35,767 nucleotides of DNA, from NCBI RefSeq assembly GCF_001076885.1, contig NZ_JVDT01000244.1:1-35767 (forward strand), in the 5' to 3' direction. Position numbers and translations under genes: made by a program. Source of the DNA: Bacillus sp. 522_BSPC. GTDB lineage: Bacteria > Bacillota > Bacilli > Bacillales > Cytobacillaceae. Shown one piece after another: positions 16,168-24,147 of this stretch (positions are counted from its first letter, which is position 1; each line of letters starts with the position of its first letter). The notes under the pieces were generated by a model. The model made no database searches. It had not been told where the DNA came from and saw nothing but the letters and a program-made list of their open reading frames with translations.

Positions 16168-16190
16168 CCGTAATGAAAGGAGGAAGAAAG

Positions 16191-17066
16191 ATGGAAATAA
16201 GACAATTACATTACTTTGTAGAAGTAGTTAAGCAAAAAAATATGACAAAGGCATCAGAGAATCTTCATATATCACAGCCTGCACTTAGTAAAGCAATCAA
16301 AAGCCTAGAAGCAGAGATTGGCTTAACATTAATTCATCGGTCAAATAAAACACATGAGCTAACAGATGCGGGATCAGTCGTTTTTGAATATGGACAAAAA
16401 ATCCTTGCACAAGTGGAAGAAATGTCATCCACACTCCATGATATGACCAATTTAACAAGAGGAAATATTAATATTGGGCTCCCGCCAATTATCGGAAGTT
16501 TATTTTTCCCGAAAATAATTGCCGCTTTTCATAAAGCATATCCTAACATCCAAATTAATATAAAGGAATACGGCGCTGCCAAAGTAGTTAAAAGTGTCGA
16601 AGAAGGCGAATTTGAAATGGGGGTTGCTGTGCTTCCTTTAGCGGATGAAGATTACCATGTGTTTCCACTTGTTAAGGAAGAATTAAAATTAATTGTCCCA
16701 GAATCGCACCGGTTTGCTAGTAGAAATAAAGTTCATATGAAGGAATTAAAAGAAGAAGAATTTATTTTCTACAGCGAAGAATTTGCTCTATATGAAATAA
16801 TGAGGAAAAAATTCATTCAAGAAGGATTTGAACCAAATATTATTTTCAAAAGCTCCCAATGGGACTTTATGGTGGAAATTGTCGCTGCAAATCTAGGAAT
16901 TTCCATACTACCGGAATCGATATGCAATCGAGCAAATAATAATCAAGTTCGGTTCATTGATTTAGAGCCTGTTACAAATTGGGAGCTCGTTATCATAACG
17001 AAAAAGGATCGCTATCTATCCGTTGCCAGCAGAAGATTTATCGACTTTGTCCTTGATAATGAATAA
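16191..17066 (+). CDS. cidR: LysR-type regulator CidR
   Basis: A 291-residue LysR-type regulator. The N-terminal winged helix reads MEIRQLHYFVEVVKQKNMTK and then SQPALSKAIKSLE, and a periplasmic-binding-like effector domain follows from about residue 90. Its place before cidA/cidB-type genes and its similarity in layout to YwbI make it the expected CidR, which in Staphylococcus and Bacillus activates cidAB during overflow metabolism. The ATG at 16191 has AAAGGAGG seven bases upstream; the in-frame ATG at 16173 overlaps that site's left side and is not favoured. Here it is co-oriented with its targets rather than divergent. Confidence 0.85.
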   Translation: MEIRQLHYFVEVVKQKNMTKASENLHISQPALSKAIKSLEAEIGLTLIHRSNKTHELTDAGSVVFEYGQKILAQVEEMSSTLHDMTNLTRGNINIGLPPIIGSLFFPKIIAAFHKAYPNIQINIKEYGAAKVVKSVEEGEFEMGVAVLPLADEDYHVFPLVKEELKLIVPESHRFASRNKVHMKELKEEEFIFYSEEFALYEIMRKKFIQEGFEPNIIFKSSQWDFMVEIVAANLGISILPESICNRANNNQVRFIDLEPVTNWELVIITKKDRYLSVASRRFIDFVLDNE

Positions 17067-17114
17067 TTATCCTTATATTCTTCAACTCTCTCGCTTTCGC
17101 TTTTCAATAACTTT

Positions 17115-17138
17115 TAGTTATATTAACTATAATAACTA
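17115..17138 (+). promoter_or_regulatory. Candidate CidR operator
   Basis: An inverted repeat TAGTTAT-N10-ATAACTA ends five bases before the -35 box of the cidAB promoter, where LysR-type activators usually bind. Confidence 0.5.
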
Positions 17139-17143
17139 TGTAT

Positions 17144-17172
17144 TTTACGAATAACGATTAGAAGCGTATGAT
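17144..17172 (+). promoter_or_regulatory. Promoter of cidAB
   Basis: TTTACG (17144-17149), 17 bases, TATGAT (17167-17172). The leader then has a short hairpin GATGGAA-N7-TTCCATC (17189-17209) before the ribosome binding site. Confidence 0.65.
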
Positions 17173-17234
17173 ATTCATATACCAAGGAGATGGAAGATAT
17201 TATTCCATCAAATGAATAACAGAAGGTGAGCCCA

Positions 17235-17606
17235 TTGAAGAATATATTGATAATCGCTGGTCAAATTTTATTCCTCCATGTTTTTCTTTTTATCGGCATG
17301 GGAATTAAATTGATCGTTTCTATACCAATTCCAGCTTCAATGATTGGATTAATTGTCCTTTTTATTGCATTAAAGCTTAAATTAGTGAAAATTGAATGGG
17401 TCGAAAAAGGCGCTGCTTGGCTGCTTGCAGAATTGTTGTTATTTTTTATTCCATCAGCTGTCGGCATTGTAAATTACAACGAAATTCTAAATGTTAAAGG
17501 AGTTGAAACAGTACTACTAATCGCGATAAGTACTTTTATCGTAATGGGGGCTACAGGTTTTACTGCTGAAAAAATTTATAATAGAAAGAGACGTTTTAGT
17601 AAATGA
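17235..17606 (+). CDS. cidA: CidA/LrgA family holin-like protein
   Basis: A 123-residue membrane protein with about four membrane segments. The family signature is seen in IPIPASMIGLIVLFIALKL and in LLFFIPSAVGIVNY. CidA-type proteins are small holin-like membrane proteins that affect autolysis and, with CidB/LrgB partners, transport or overflow of pyruvate and related acids. The start is taken as the TTG at 17235, because AAGGTGA is just upstream and the GTG at 17226 is itself part of that site. The last bases overlap cidB by four (ATGA), so the two are coupled. Confidence 0.88.
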   Translation: MKNILIIAGQILFLHVFLFIGMGIKLIVSIPIPASMIGLIVLFIALKLKLVKIEWVEKGAAWLLAELLLFFIPSAVGIVNYNEILNVKGVETVLLIAISTFIVMGATGFTAEKIYNRKRRFSK

Positions 17607-18292
17607 AAATTATCATAATCACCATTATAACCTATGTTCTTTATCGGATAGCTAAAGCCTGCTATAAAAAATGGAATATCCCATTATTTCATCCGTTGTT
17701 AATTACCCCCATATTGCTAATTGCGTTTATTAGTATCTTTCGTATTCCAGCAACGACTTATATGGAATCAGCACAACCATTAACACATTTATTAGGACCA
17801 GCAACAATTGCTTTCGCCGTTCCAATTTATAAAAACTTACATTTGTTAAAGAAATATTTTACGATTATTATGATTAGCGTTACAACAGGTACTTTGGTCG
17901 CGATTTTTTCTTCTTATTTATTATCCATTTTGATTCATTTAAACAATGACTTTATAATGAGTATCTTGCCGCGTTCCATCACTACACCTATTGCAATAGT
18001 CGTATCAGAGGAAATTGGTGGCCTGCCAACACTAACAACAATATTTGTGATTATCACAGGGGTTCTAGGAGGAATCATTGGGCCGTATACAATAAAATGG
18101 TTATCCCTTCACTCCCCGATAGCAAAAGGCTTAGCGCTTGGAATGGGAGCACATGGAGTCGGCACATCAAAAGCGATGGAATTTGGAGAACAAGAGGCAA
18201 CCTTTTCTACACTTGCAATGATTTTAGCAGCGTGGATTACTGTTTTATGGGGAACTTCTTTGATCCCGTTAATGCTTAACTTTACTGCTTAA
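17603..18292 (+). CDS. cidB: CidB/LrgB family membrane protein
   Basis: A 229-residue LrgB-family protein with many membrane segments. Signatures include LLGPATIAFAVPIYKNLHLL, LPRSITTPIAIVVSEEIGG and GLALGMGAHGVGTSKAMEFG, the most conserved stretch of the family. It works with CidA at the cell membrane; in B. subtilis the LrgAB relatives move pyruvate. Its ATG overlaps the cidA stop (ATGA), which implies translational coupling. Two genes and a strong terminator complete the operon. Confidence 0.92.
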   Translation: MKIIIITIITYVLYRIAKACYKKWNIPLFHPLLITPILLIAFISIFRIPATTYMESAQPLTHLLGPATIAFAVPIYKNLHLLKKYFTIIMISVTTGTLVAIFSSYLLSILIHLNNDFIMSILPRSITTPIAIVVSEEIGGLPTLTTIFVIITGVLGGIIGPYTIKWLSLHSPIAKGLALGMGAHGVGTSKAMEFGEQEATFSTLAMILAAWITVLWGTSLIPLMLNFTA

Positions 18293-18328
18293 GAGTTCGC
18301 ATGCACCAGTAACAGAATAAATAATGGC

Positions 18329-18368
18329 AGAAGAAATGTCTCTTTATTGGCATTTCTTCTTTTTTTTG
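18329..18368 (+). terminator. Terminator of cidAB
   Basis: AGAAGAAATG pairs with CATTTCTTCT (one G-C shift) and a run of T follows. Confidence 0.88.
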
Positions 18369-18421
18369 CATTAAAAAATAGACAAAAAAAAATAGGACTT
18401 CTCCAGATAAGATTAGACCAT

Positions 18422-18468
18422 ACAAGATTTCTCAATCGATTACTATCAATCGAATGAACAAATCTTGT
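18422..18468. other. Two-part hairpin of unknown role
   Basis: ACAAGATTT (18422-18430) pairs with AAATCTTGT (18460-18468), and TCGATT/AATCGA pair inside. There is no T run on either strand. It sits just beyond the ydjO stop and past the cidAB terminator. Confidence 0.5.
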
Positions 18469-18501
18469 GAGGTCAATCCTTTTGGAAAATTCCTCTTCTT
18501 T

Positions 18502-18711
18502 TTATTTCGAATAGATGCTATTATTATTAACTACTTGAAGTTCTCTAGTTGTTTTAACCATTTCACTTCCGCATATTGGGCACTTTGGTGTCTCACTGCT
18601 TTTAAAATTATCACGAATCCAGCACTTACAAGTTTCTGATGTACAATCCCAAACCATCACTTCTTCTTTAACAATTTCTTCATTATTTCTTCTTCCAAAT
18701 CCCATTGCCAA
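18502..18711 (-). CDS. ydjO: Cold-inducible YdjO-like zinc-ribbon protein
   Basis: A 69-residue protein with a zinc-ribbon arrangement: WDCTSETCKCWIRDNF, then TPKCPICGSEM. This is the pattern of YdjO, a small cold-inducible protein of Bacillus with no known activity. The start is most likely the TTG at 18711, six bases after GGAGGTG (giving MAMGFGRR). The ATG at 18705 is possible. The GTG at 18720 is part of the ribosome binding site. It lies near two Csp genes and cshA. Confidence 0.75.
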   Translation of the reverse strand: MAMGFGRRNNEEIVKEEVMVWDCTSETCKCWIRDNFKSSETPKCPICGSEMVKTTRELQVVNNNSIYSK

Positions 18712-18720
18712 ATGAAGCAC

Positions 18721-19171
18721 CTCCAGGAAGCTAATTTTTTGTTAAATGAACTATGTGATAAAGGTAGTTTGCGCATTCTATTTCATGCTTCTACCCACAT
18801 CTCTTATTACTATATTCTTCACTTCACATAGAAAATTTAACGCCATAAAATAAAAAACACTTGTAAACAAGAGAAAACACAAGAAATAATCCCTAAACAA
18901 GTGCGTGAGAAATATAAATCTAAACTAAAAACTAATATTAAATATAACATAAATACTTATGAAAGTCAAACTTTTCATTATGCCATACTTCCTACCATTA
19001 ATGCAAACATTATTTTAATAAAATGTCGAGTTATCTTTCTTTCCCAAATTCTGAAAGGATTTTGGATATTAAAAATTCTTTCAATTAGCTATTCCCTACT
19101 TAATATGATATTATTTTTGAGGTGACCAAATTATCAATTGTTTTATCGAAGAATTATTGGAGGTTTATTAA
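18721..19171. other. Intergenic stretch without a recognised gene
   Basis: Very A+T-rich DNA. A frame at 18901-19125 has no ribosome binding site and an implausible composition. A separated pair CACTTGT / ACAAGTG flanks 18859-18906. I see nothing else. Confidence 0.5.
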
Positions 19172-19465
19172 GTGAACATAAAAGAATATACCATTGAGGA
19201 AATAAAAGACCCAACTGGCATTCTTATCGGAAAACGTTACGAATTTTTCCTAACTGTTGAGTTCGATGAAGACGATGAATTAGCAGAAGAAGACCATCTG
19301 CAAATAAAAGTTCTTTTCTCAGTAGATGAGGGTGTCTCTCGCATTCTTAATTATCATTTTTATAATAGCTTAGAAAATAAATACTTAGATTATGGCTTAG
19401 AAGACGATGAACTGGAAGAAATAAAAACCTTTTGCAACATGCATTATTTGGAGGAAGAAATTTAA
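19172..19465 (+). CDS. DUF6509-like acidic protein
   Basis: A 97-residue acidic soluble protein. The layout EYTIEEIKDPTGILIGKRYE, then EFFLTVEFDEDDEL and a C-terminal run of Asp and Glu, fits the small DUF6509 proteins of Bacilli, whose role is unknown. The family name is from memory and moderately sure. The start is a GTG with GGAGG eight bases upstream. A 22-bp hairpin terminator shared with the convergent neighbour follows. Confidence 0.7.
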   Translation: MNIKEYTIEEIKDPTGILIGKRYEFFLTVEFDEDDELAEEDHLQIKVLFSVDEGVSRILNYHFYNSLENKYLDYGLEDDELEEIKTFCNMHYLEEEI

Positions 19466-19470
19466 GGCAG

Positions 19471-19520
19471 AAAAGAGAAAAGAACGGAAGGAATGCACTC
19501 CTTCCGTTCTTTTCTCTTTT
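19471..19520. terminator. Very strong bidirectional terminator
   Basis: A 22-bp perfect stem around the loop ATGCAC, with the arms ending in AAAA and TTTT. It serves both convergent genes. Confidence 0.92.
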
Positions 19521-19523
19521 AGC

Positions 19524-19919
19524 TTAAACTTCAACAGTTTTTCCATCTTCTACAATATGATGCATTAAATGCGCCAGATAGTGGATAGGACCAAACTCTT
19601 CTTCATCCTCTTCCTCATCTTCTTCATATTGCAAATCATTTAAGTGCAATGCTACAAATTGATAGAAATCTTTTAGCTGAAAACTATAGCAAGCAGATGG
19701 ATCCTCATTTTCTTCTTCATACTGAAGAACTAAATAAGATTCTTTTCCTGCCTCATCCACTGCATCAAAATAAATAAAAAAACCAATATTTGTATCTAAT
19801 TCAAATAATTGTCTAGTACCTCCACTCGTAGCACGATTAAAATCGTCCTCACTTAGTTTTTGTACAACCATTTGATCGACTCCATCTTCTGCATGGAAAC
19901 TCACCTTAAATTCTTTCAT
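19524..19919 (-). CDS. Acidic cytosolic hypothetical protein
   Basis: A 131-residue soluble protein starting MKEFKVSFHAEDGVDQMVVQ. Near residues 100-113 it has an unbroken acidic tract (EEDEEEDEEEF), then HYLAHLMHHIVEDG with several His. The second half could bind metal, but I see no named motif. AGAGGTG is six bases before the ATG at 19919; the GTG at 19928 lies inside that site. I do not recognise a family. Confidence 0.72.
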   Translation of the reverse strand: MKEFKVSFHAEDGVDQMVVQKLSEDDFNRATSGGTRQLFELDTNIGFFIYFDAVDEAGKESYLVLQYEEENEDPSACYSFQLKDFYQFVALHLNDLQYEEDEEEDEEEFGPIHYLAHLMHHIVEDGKTVEV

Positions 19920-20013
19920 ATTATGCACCTCTTTCTTTACTTTATTATTTTATACAATTACAGTGAAATTAGCAAAGAGTTGTCCTTTCTTATTACATAA
20001 GCTCTTTCCTTAA

Positions 20014-20049
20014 GTGAAACAAACGACCAGTGGCGTTCGTTTGTTTCAC
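20014..20049. other. Perfect hairpin without a T run
   Basis: GTGAAACAAACGA (20014-20026) pairs perfectly with TCGTTTGTTTCAC (20037-20049) around a 10-base loop. It lies between two minus-strand genes and past the csp terminator, so a terminator role is not obvious. Confidence 0.6.
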
Positions 20050-20193
20050 CCATCATTTCTTTCGAACAGTTGATTTCCCAGTGTTTCTTCTAAGACATTA
20101 TCACAAAGCTTGCAGATGCGTGTCTTGCTCTCCATTACTCACTTTTATTGAACTTTTCTTTTCACAAGCAACCAGTAAAAAACTTGAAAAATA

Positions 20194-20221
20194 AAAAGAG
20201 CCCCATAAAAGGACTCTTTAT
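20194..20221 (-). terminator. Terminator of the first csp gene
   Basis: On the minus strand AAAGAG-t-CC pairs with GG-g-CTCTTT and TTATTTTTC follows, five bases beyond the stop. Confidence 0.8.
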
Positions 20222-20226
20222 TACGA

Positions 20227-20427
20227 TTATAGTTTTGTTACATTTACAGCCTGTGGTCCTCGGCTACCTTCTTCTATATCAAAATTAACTTCTTGACCTT
20301 CATCTAAAGTTTTGAACCCTTCTGTTTGGATAGCAGAAAAATGTACAAATACATCCTCTCCACCTTCCACTTCGATAAATCCAAATCCCTTTTCAGAATT
20401 AAACCATTTTACTTTACCTGTTGCCAT
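20227..20427 (-). CDS. csp: CspA-family cold-shock protein
   Basis: A 66-residue single-domain RNA chaperone. RNP1 is KGFGFIEV and RNP2 is VFVHF, the aromatic surface that binds single-stranded RNA and DNA. The end [13 protein letters not shown] is typical. TAGGAGG precedes the ATG. It lies 151 bases downstream of cshA on the same strand. It is about 75-80% identical by eye to the other Csp at 22589-22789. Confidence 0.96.
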   Translation of the reverse strand: MATGKVKWFNSEKGFGFIEVEGGEDVFVHFSAIQTEGFKTLDEGQEVNFDIEEGSRGPQAVNVTKL

Positions 20428-20578
20428 TTCTTATTGCCTCCTAGATTTAAATAACATGGATATTTATGAAATACCCTTCATTTAACTAGTATACCCAATT
20501 TTCCATATTTAAAACGCTGAAATTTAAACGTCCATCTATTGTCGGAAAAATAATGTATTCTAGATAAAAGAATAGGAT

Positions 20579-22045
20579 TTATTTGCTTCTGTTACGGCTT
20601 CTAGGTCTTCTGCTATCACCTGAAGAGTTTGGGCGTTTTCTATCATATCCGCCACGTTCTCCGCCACGATCATTGCGACGTCTACGGTTACCGCCACCGC
20701 CACCAGAACGATTATCTTTCTTTCTTGAACGCAATGGCTCAACAGCTGTTAATTTAACTGGTGTAGCATCTGGTTCTTTTGTAAGTAGCTTCAATGCAGC
20801 AGCAAGTAATGTTACTGAATCTGTTTCTTCTAATAAACCTTCTGCAACACGCTTATATTCAGAATACTCATTTTCTTCCACAGTTTTAGTAATTTTATTA
20901 ATGGTAGCTTGTTGGTTACCAGCTAACACATCTGTAAGGGAAGGGATTGGTTTTTTAGACATTGATTTCTTCGTTACATTTTCAATAATACGTAAATGAT
21001 CAAGCTCTCTAGGAGTAACAAACGTTATAGCAAGACCTTTTTTACCAGCACGTCCTGTTCTACCAATACGGTGAACATAGCTTTCTGGATCTTGTGGAAT
21101 ATCAAAGTTATAAACATGAGATACACCGCTAATGTCTAATCCTCTTGCTGCAACATCTGTTGCAACCATTATATCAATGCTTTGTTCCTTAAAGCGACGG
21201 ATCACTTGGTCACGTTTCCCTTGTGGAATATCGCCGTGAATACCTTCTGCAGAATAACCACGTTTGATTAATCCTTCCACTACTTCATCAACACGTCTTT
21301 TTGTACGACCAAAAACAATTGCAAGCTCAGGTGATTGAATATCAAGTAAGCTACATAGAACATCAAATTTTTGACGCTCTTGCACTTCCATATAATGTTG
21401 TTCGATGTTTGTTACTGTCATTTCTTTTGCTTTCACTCTTACGATTTCAGGCTCTACCATGAATCTTTCTGCAAGGCTTTGAATTCTTTTTGGCATTGTC
21501 GCAGAAAACAATAGTGTTTGACGAGAATCTGGAGTTTCACTTAAGATTCTTTCGATATCTTCAATAAATCCCATATTTAACATTTCATCTGCTTCGTCTA
21601 GTACAATCATTTTTAAATCTTGTAAACGAATTGTTTTACGCTCTATATGATCAATTAATCGACCAGGTGTAGCTGCAATAATTTCTGGTTTCTTTTTTAA
21701 TCCGCGAATTTGGCGATTTATATCTTGGCCACCGTAAATTGGTAATGTGCGGATTCCTTTTACAGAACCGATACGATTTAATTCTTCTGCTACTTGGACT
21801 GCTAATTCTCTTGTTGGAGCAATAACTAACCCTTGAACTGCCTTGCCAACTTCAATTTTTTCAAGTAAAGGCACACCAAATGCTGTTGTTTTACCTGTAC
21901 CTGTTTGAGCTTGTCCAATCATATCTTTACCAGATAATGCAATTGGAATAGCCTGTGCCTGAATAGGTGTTGGCTCTTCGAATCCCATGTTTGATAATGC
22001 TTTTTCTAAACTGCTGCTTAATTTAAAATCTGAAAAAGTTGTCAA
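20579..22045 (-). CDS. cshA: DEAD-box RNA helicase CshA
   Basis: A 488-residue ATP-dependent RNA helicase that unwinds structured RNA in ribosome assembly, mRNA decay and cold growth. Motifs in order: Q motif GFEEPTPIQ, Walker [28 protein letters not shown], the helicase-C [10 protein letters not shown], then a C-terminal basic tail rich in Gly and Arg. Start: the TTG at 22045 gives [17 protein letters not shown], the usual CshA beginning, with AAGGAGG eight bases upstream; the ATG 20 codons earlier has no such support. B. subtilis CshA is of similar length. Its downstream neighbour is a csp gene, another RNA-structure protein. Confidence 0.96.
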   Translation of the reverse strand: MTTFSDFKLSSSLEKALSNMGFEEPTPIQAQAIPIALSGKDMIGQAQTGTGKTTAFGVPLLEKIEVGKAVQGLVIAPTRELAVQVAEELNRIGSVKGIRTLPIYGGQDINRQIRGLKKKPEIIAATPGRLIDHIERKTIRLQDLKMIVLDEADEMLNMGFIEDIERILSETPDSRQTLLFSATMPKRIQSLAERFMVEPEIVRVKAKEMTVTNIEQHYMEVQERQKFDVLCSLLDIQSPELAIVFGRTKRRVDEVVEGLIKRGYSAEGIHGDIPQGKRDQVIRRFKEQSIDIMVATDVAARGLDISGVSHVYNFDIPQDPESYVHRIGRTGRAGKKGLAITFVTPRELDHLRIIENVTKKSMSKKPIPSLTDVLAGNQQATINKITKTVEENEYSEYKRVAEGLLEETDSVTLLAAALKLLTKEPDATPVKLTAVEPLRSRKKDNRSGGGGGNRRRRNDRGGERGGYDRKRPNSSGDSRRPRSRNRSK

Positions 22046-22105
22046 TACTTTTTCCTCCTTGTAATTGTACTCCGTTGATTGATATTCCTTAGAATATAGG
22101 GCCAT

Positions 22106-22540
22106 AAATGTCGTAGGATATGATCTTTATCATTTTAAATGAATGGATTCCACTAATTTTAGCGCATGATTACTCTTTAATATAAACCTTAAAACACCGC
22201 CCTATTATAAGGGACATTATTGTTTAGAAAATACCAACCTAGAGTGTATTGTTTTATTTTGTTATAAATATATACTCTCCATTTTATTTCACTTTTTTTC
22301 ATTTTCCAAAACATTAAGGTAAATAGGATCAATTAAAAGCCTTTATACCATACTTTAGTGGGAAATTATGTGGTTTTTTAACGGATGAATATAATGAAGT
22401 TGATGGAGATTTTTTATATAAATGCTAAGTTAATTTAATAAGACAGTGAGTAAATCACATTATGCTTTCATTCTAAAATGATTTTTTCAAAGCGTTTATA
22501 TGAAATAATCTTTGTTATAGAAGTTCTTGTAAACATCATT
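22106..22540. other. Upstream region of cshA, no gene seen
   Basis: A+T-rich DNA with no supported frame. A -10 candidate for cshA (TATAAT on the minus strand, 22204-22209) lies within a short palindrome CCCTATTATAAGGG; its -35 is poor. It implies a leader of about 150 bases. Confidence 0.4.
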
Positions 22541-22579
22541 AAAAAAGGTGATGCATTTTGAAAGGCATCACCTTTTTTT
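22541..22579 (-). terminator. Terminator of the second csp gene
   Basis: A 14-bp stem (AAAAAAGGTGATGC / GCATCACCTTTTTT) with a 10-base loop, about 10 bases past the stop at 22589. It could work on both strands. Confidence 0.92.
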
Positions 22580-22588
22580 AATTTTTTA

Positions 22589-22789
22589 TTAAGCTTTAGT
22601 TACGTTAGAAGCTTGAGGTCCACGGTTACCTTCAACGATTTCGAAAGTTACGTCTTGGCCTTCTTCTAAAGTTTTGAAACCTTCTGTTTGAATAGCAGAG
22701 AAGTGAACAAATACGTCTTGCCCTTCAGAAGACTCGATGAAACCAAAACCTTTTTCTGCGTTAAACCATTTTACTTTACCTGTGTTCAT
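22589..22789 (-). CDS. csp: CspA-family cold-shock protein
   Basis: A 66-residue single-domain cold-shock RNA chaperone, with RNP1 KGFGFIES and RNP2 VFVHF and the end [19 protein letters not shown] is eight bases before the ATG. It differs from the Csp at 20227 mainly in the strand 1-2 turn and the last strand. It has its own strong promoter and an unusually long structured leader of about 170 bases, a feature of cold-regulated csp genes. Confidence 0.96.
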   Translation of the reverse strand: MNTGKVKWFNAEKGFGFIESSEGQDVFVHFSAIQTEGFKTLEEGQDVTFEIVEGNRGPQASNVTKA

Positions 22790-22865
22790 TGTAAAACCTC
22801 CAAAAATGTGTTACACACTAAGCACCTAATATAACTTTTAGGAATCGATACCTCATTCAACATGA

Positions 22866-22921
22866 AAAAGCCGTAGCTGGAATGATGTAGAAGAAAATCG
22901 CCTACATACATTGCAGCTACG
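22866..22921 (-). promoter_or_regulatory. Structured hairpin in the csp leader
   Basis: In the minus-strand leader CGTAGCTG pairs with CAGCTACG and, inside, ATGTAG with CTACAT. GGCTTTTTC follows directly. It could be an attenuator or a temperature-dependent fold; which of these I cannot tell. Confidence 0.55.
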
Positions 22922-22968
22922 ACCACCTTATCCATAAAACATATACCGAACTTAATTGCGTTACACTT

Positions 22969-22997
22969 ATAATATAATCTTATTGGCTTTTTGTCAA
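22969..22997 (-). promoter_or_regulatory. Sigma-A promoter of the csp gene at 22589
   Basis: Minus strand TTGACA (22992-22997), 17 bases, TATTAT (22969-22974). The transcript would start near 22962, 173 bases before the ATG. Confidence 0.8.
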
Positions 22998-23045
22998 TAA
23001 CGTTTTCAAAACTATTCTCGGAAATACAACAGGAAAAGCTTCTTT

Positions 23046-23888
23046 TTAACGAGATGCTATTTCCGCTGAGTCAACCGTGTGTTTTAAAAGCATGCTTATT
23101 GTAACAGGACCAACGCCTCCTGGTACAGGTGTAATCGCAGAAGCCTTCTCTATACAAGCTTCATAATCCACATCACCAATATTGCCTTTATTATAGCCTG
23201 CGTCTAAAATAACTGCTCCTGGTTTAATCCAGTCTCCTTGAATAAAGTTTGGTTTTCCTACTGCAGCAATAACTATATCTGCTTGTCTTACATAGCTTTC
23301 TACATTTACCGTACGAGAATGGCATGTTGTTACTGTTGCATCTTCATTTAGGAGCAATGCAGATACAGGCTTTCCTAAAATTGGACTACGACCTACGACA
23401 ACCGCATGTTTCCCACTAACTTCTACTTCGTAATGTTCCATTATTTTCATAATAGCAGCTGGAGTACAAGAAGGATATTTCCCAAAACCAAGGGCCGTTT
23501 GTCCATAACCGAAACTTGTAACACCGTCGACATCTTTTTCGATATCAATTGCTTCAAATGCTTGTCGTTCATCTATTTGACTTGGGACAGGATGCTGTAG
23601 CAAGATACCATGGACATCTTTATCTTTATTTAATCTGTTAATCGTTTCTAACAATTCTTCTGTTGTTGTTTCTTTTTTCAGGTGGATTTTCCTAGATTCT
23701 ATCCCAAGTTTAGCACATGCATTACCTTTCATTCTAACATATGTAGCAGATGATGGATCATCTCCAACTAATATTGTTGCTAAGCAAGGAGTTACCTCTT
23801 TTTCTTTTAGAGCACTTATTCTTCCTTTTAAGTCATCCTTTACTGCATTTGCTACTACATTTCCGTCTAAAATCAGTTTTTTCGACAT
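23046..23888 (-). CDS. folD: Methylenetetrahydrofolate dehydrogenase/cyclohydrolase FolD
   Basis: A 280-residue bifunctional enzyme of one-carbon metabolism. It oxidises 5,10-methylene-THF with NADP and hydrolyses the methenyl form to 10-formyl-THF, which feeds purine synthesis. The catalytic Tyr50 and Lys54 lie in TYVRMKGNACAKLG. DVDGV, GRSPILGKPVSALLL (nucleotide loop) and TPVPGGVGPVT are all present. I take the ATG at 23888, which has AGGAGG six bases upstream. The frame continues 34 codons further, but that part is the ZTP riboswitch. It is a single gene here. Confidence 0.96.
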   Translation of the reverse strand: MSKKLILDGNVVANAVKDDLKGRISALKEKEVTPCLATILVGDDPSSATYVRMKGNACAKLGIESRKIHLKKETTTEELLETINRLNKDKDVHGILLQHPVPSQIDERQAFEAIDIEKDVDGVTSFGYGQTALGFGKYPSCTPAAIMKIMEHYEVEVSGKHAVVVGRSPILGKPVSALLLNEDATVTTCHSRTVNVESYVRQADIVIAAVGKPNFIQGDWIKPGAVILDAGYNKGNIGDVDYEACIEKASAITPVPGGVGPVTISMLLKHTVDSAEIASR

Positions 23889-23937
23889 GTATATACCTCC
23901 TGGTAAATTATAGAAAGAAGTGCGTTTTGCTGCTCTT

Positions 23938-24010
23938 CTGCCCAGACGACCGGCTATACATATACACAGCTCCCATATGGTTATTTCCATCTATGTCGTC
24001 AGTCACTATG
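23938..24010 (-). promoter_or_regulatory. ZTP (pfl) riboswitch upstream of folD
   Basis: The minus-strand leader contains the conserved parts of the ZTP/ZMP riboswitch in order: GACTGACGACAT, a hairpin GATGGAAATAACCAT, ATGGGAGCTGTG, then after a short linker AGCCGGTCGTCTGGGCAG. ZTP signals lack of 10-formyl-THF, and the class is known upstream of folD and purine genes. No terminator separates it from the start codon, so control is probably of translation or by a weaker structure near the AGGAGG. Confidence 0.93.
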
Positions 24011-24095
24011 TATTGATAAGTACTTATGTATCATATCATAGCTCTATTTTAAATGAAATAAATTTTCCGATCATTTCTGCTTTTTAAAGCAAATG

Positions 24096-24145
24096 AAAAA
24101 AGGATCTTCTAAACTGATTTTAAAGTCAGTTTTAGAAGATCCTTT
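24096..24145 (-). terminator. Strong terminator upstream of folD
   Basis: A long stem (AAAGGATCTTCTAAA-CTGA / TCAG-TTTTAGAAGATCCTTT) with a short loop. The minus strand ends in six T. It would end any transcript coming from the 24148-24753 region or from glpD read-through. Confidence 0.88.
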
Positions 24146-24147
24146 GA

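Noticed and set aside
18901-19125. 74-codon plus-strand frame
   Set aside because: No ribosome binding site, very A+T-rich, and no recognisable protein features.
23889-23990. N-terminal extension of FolD
   Set aside because: The codons are the ZTP riboswitch, and AGGAGG directly precedes the ATG at 23888.
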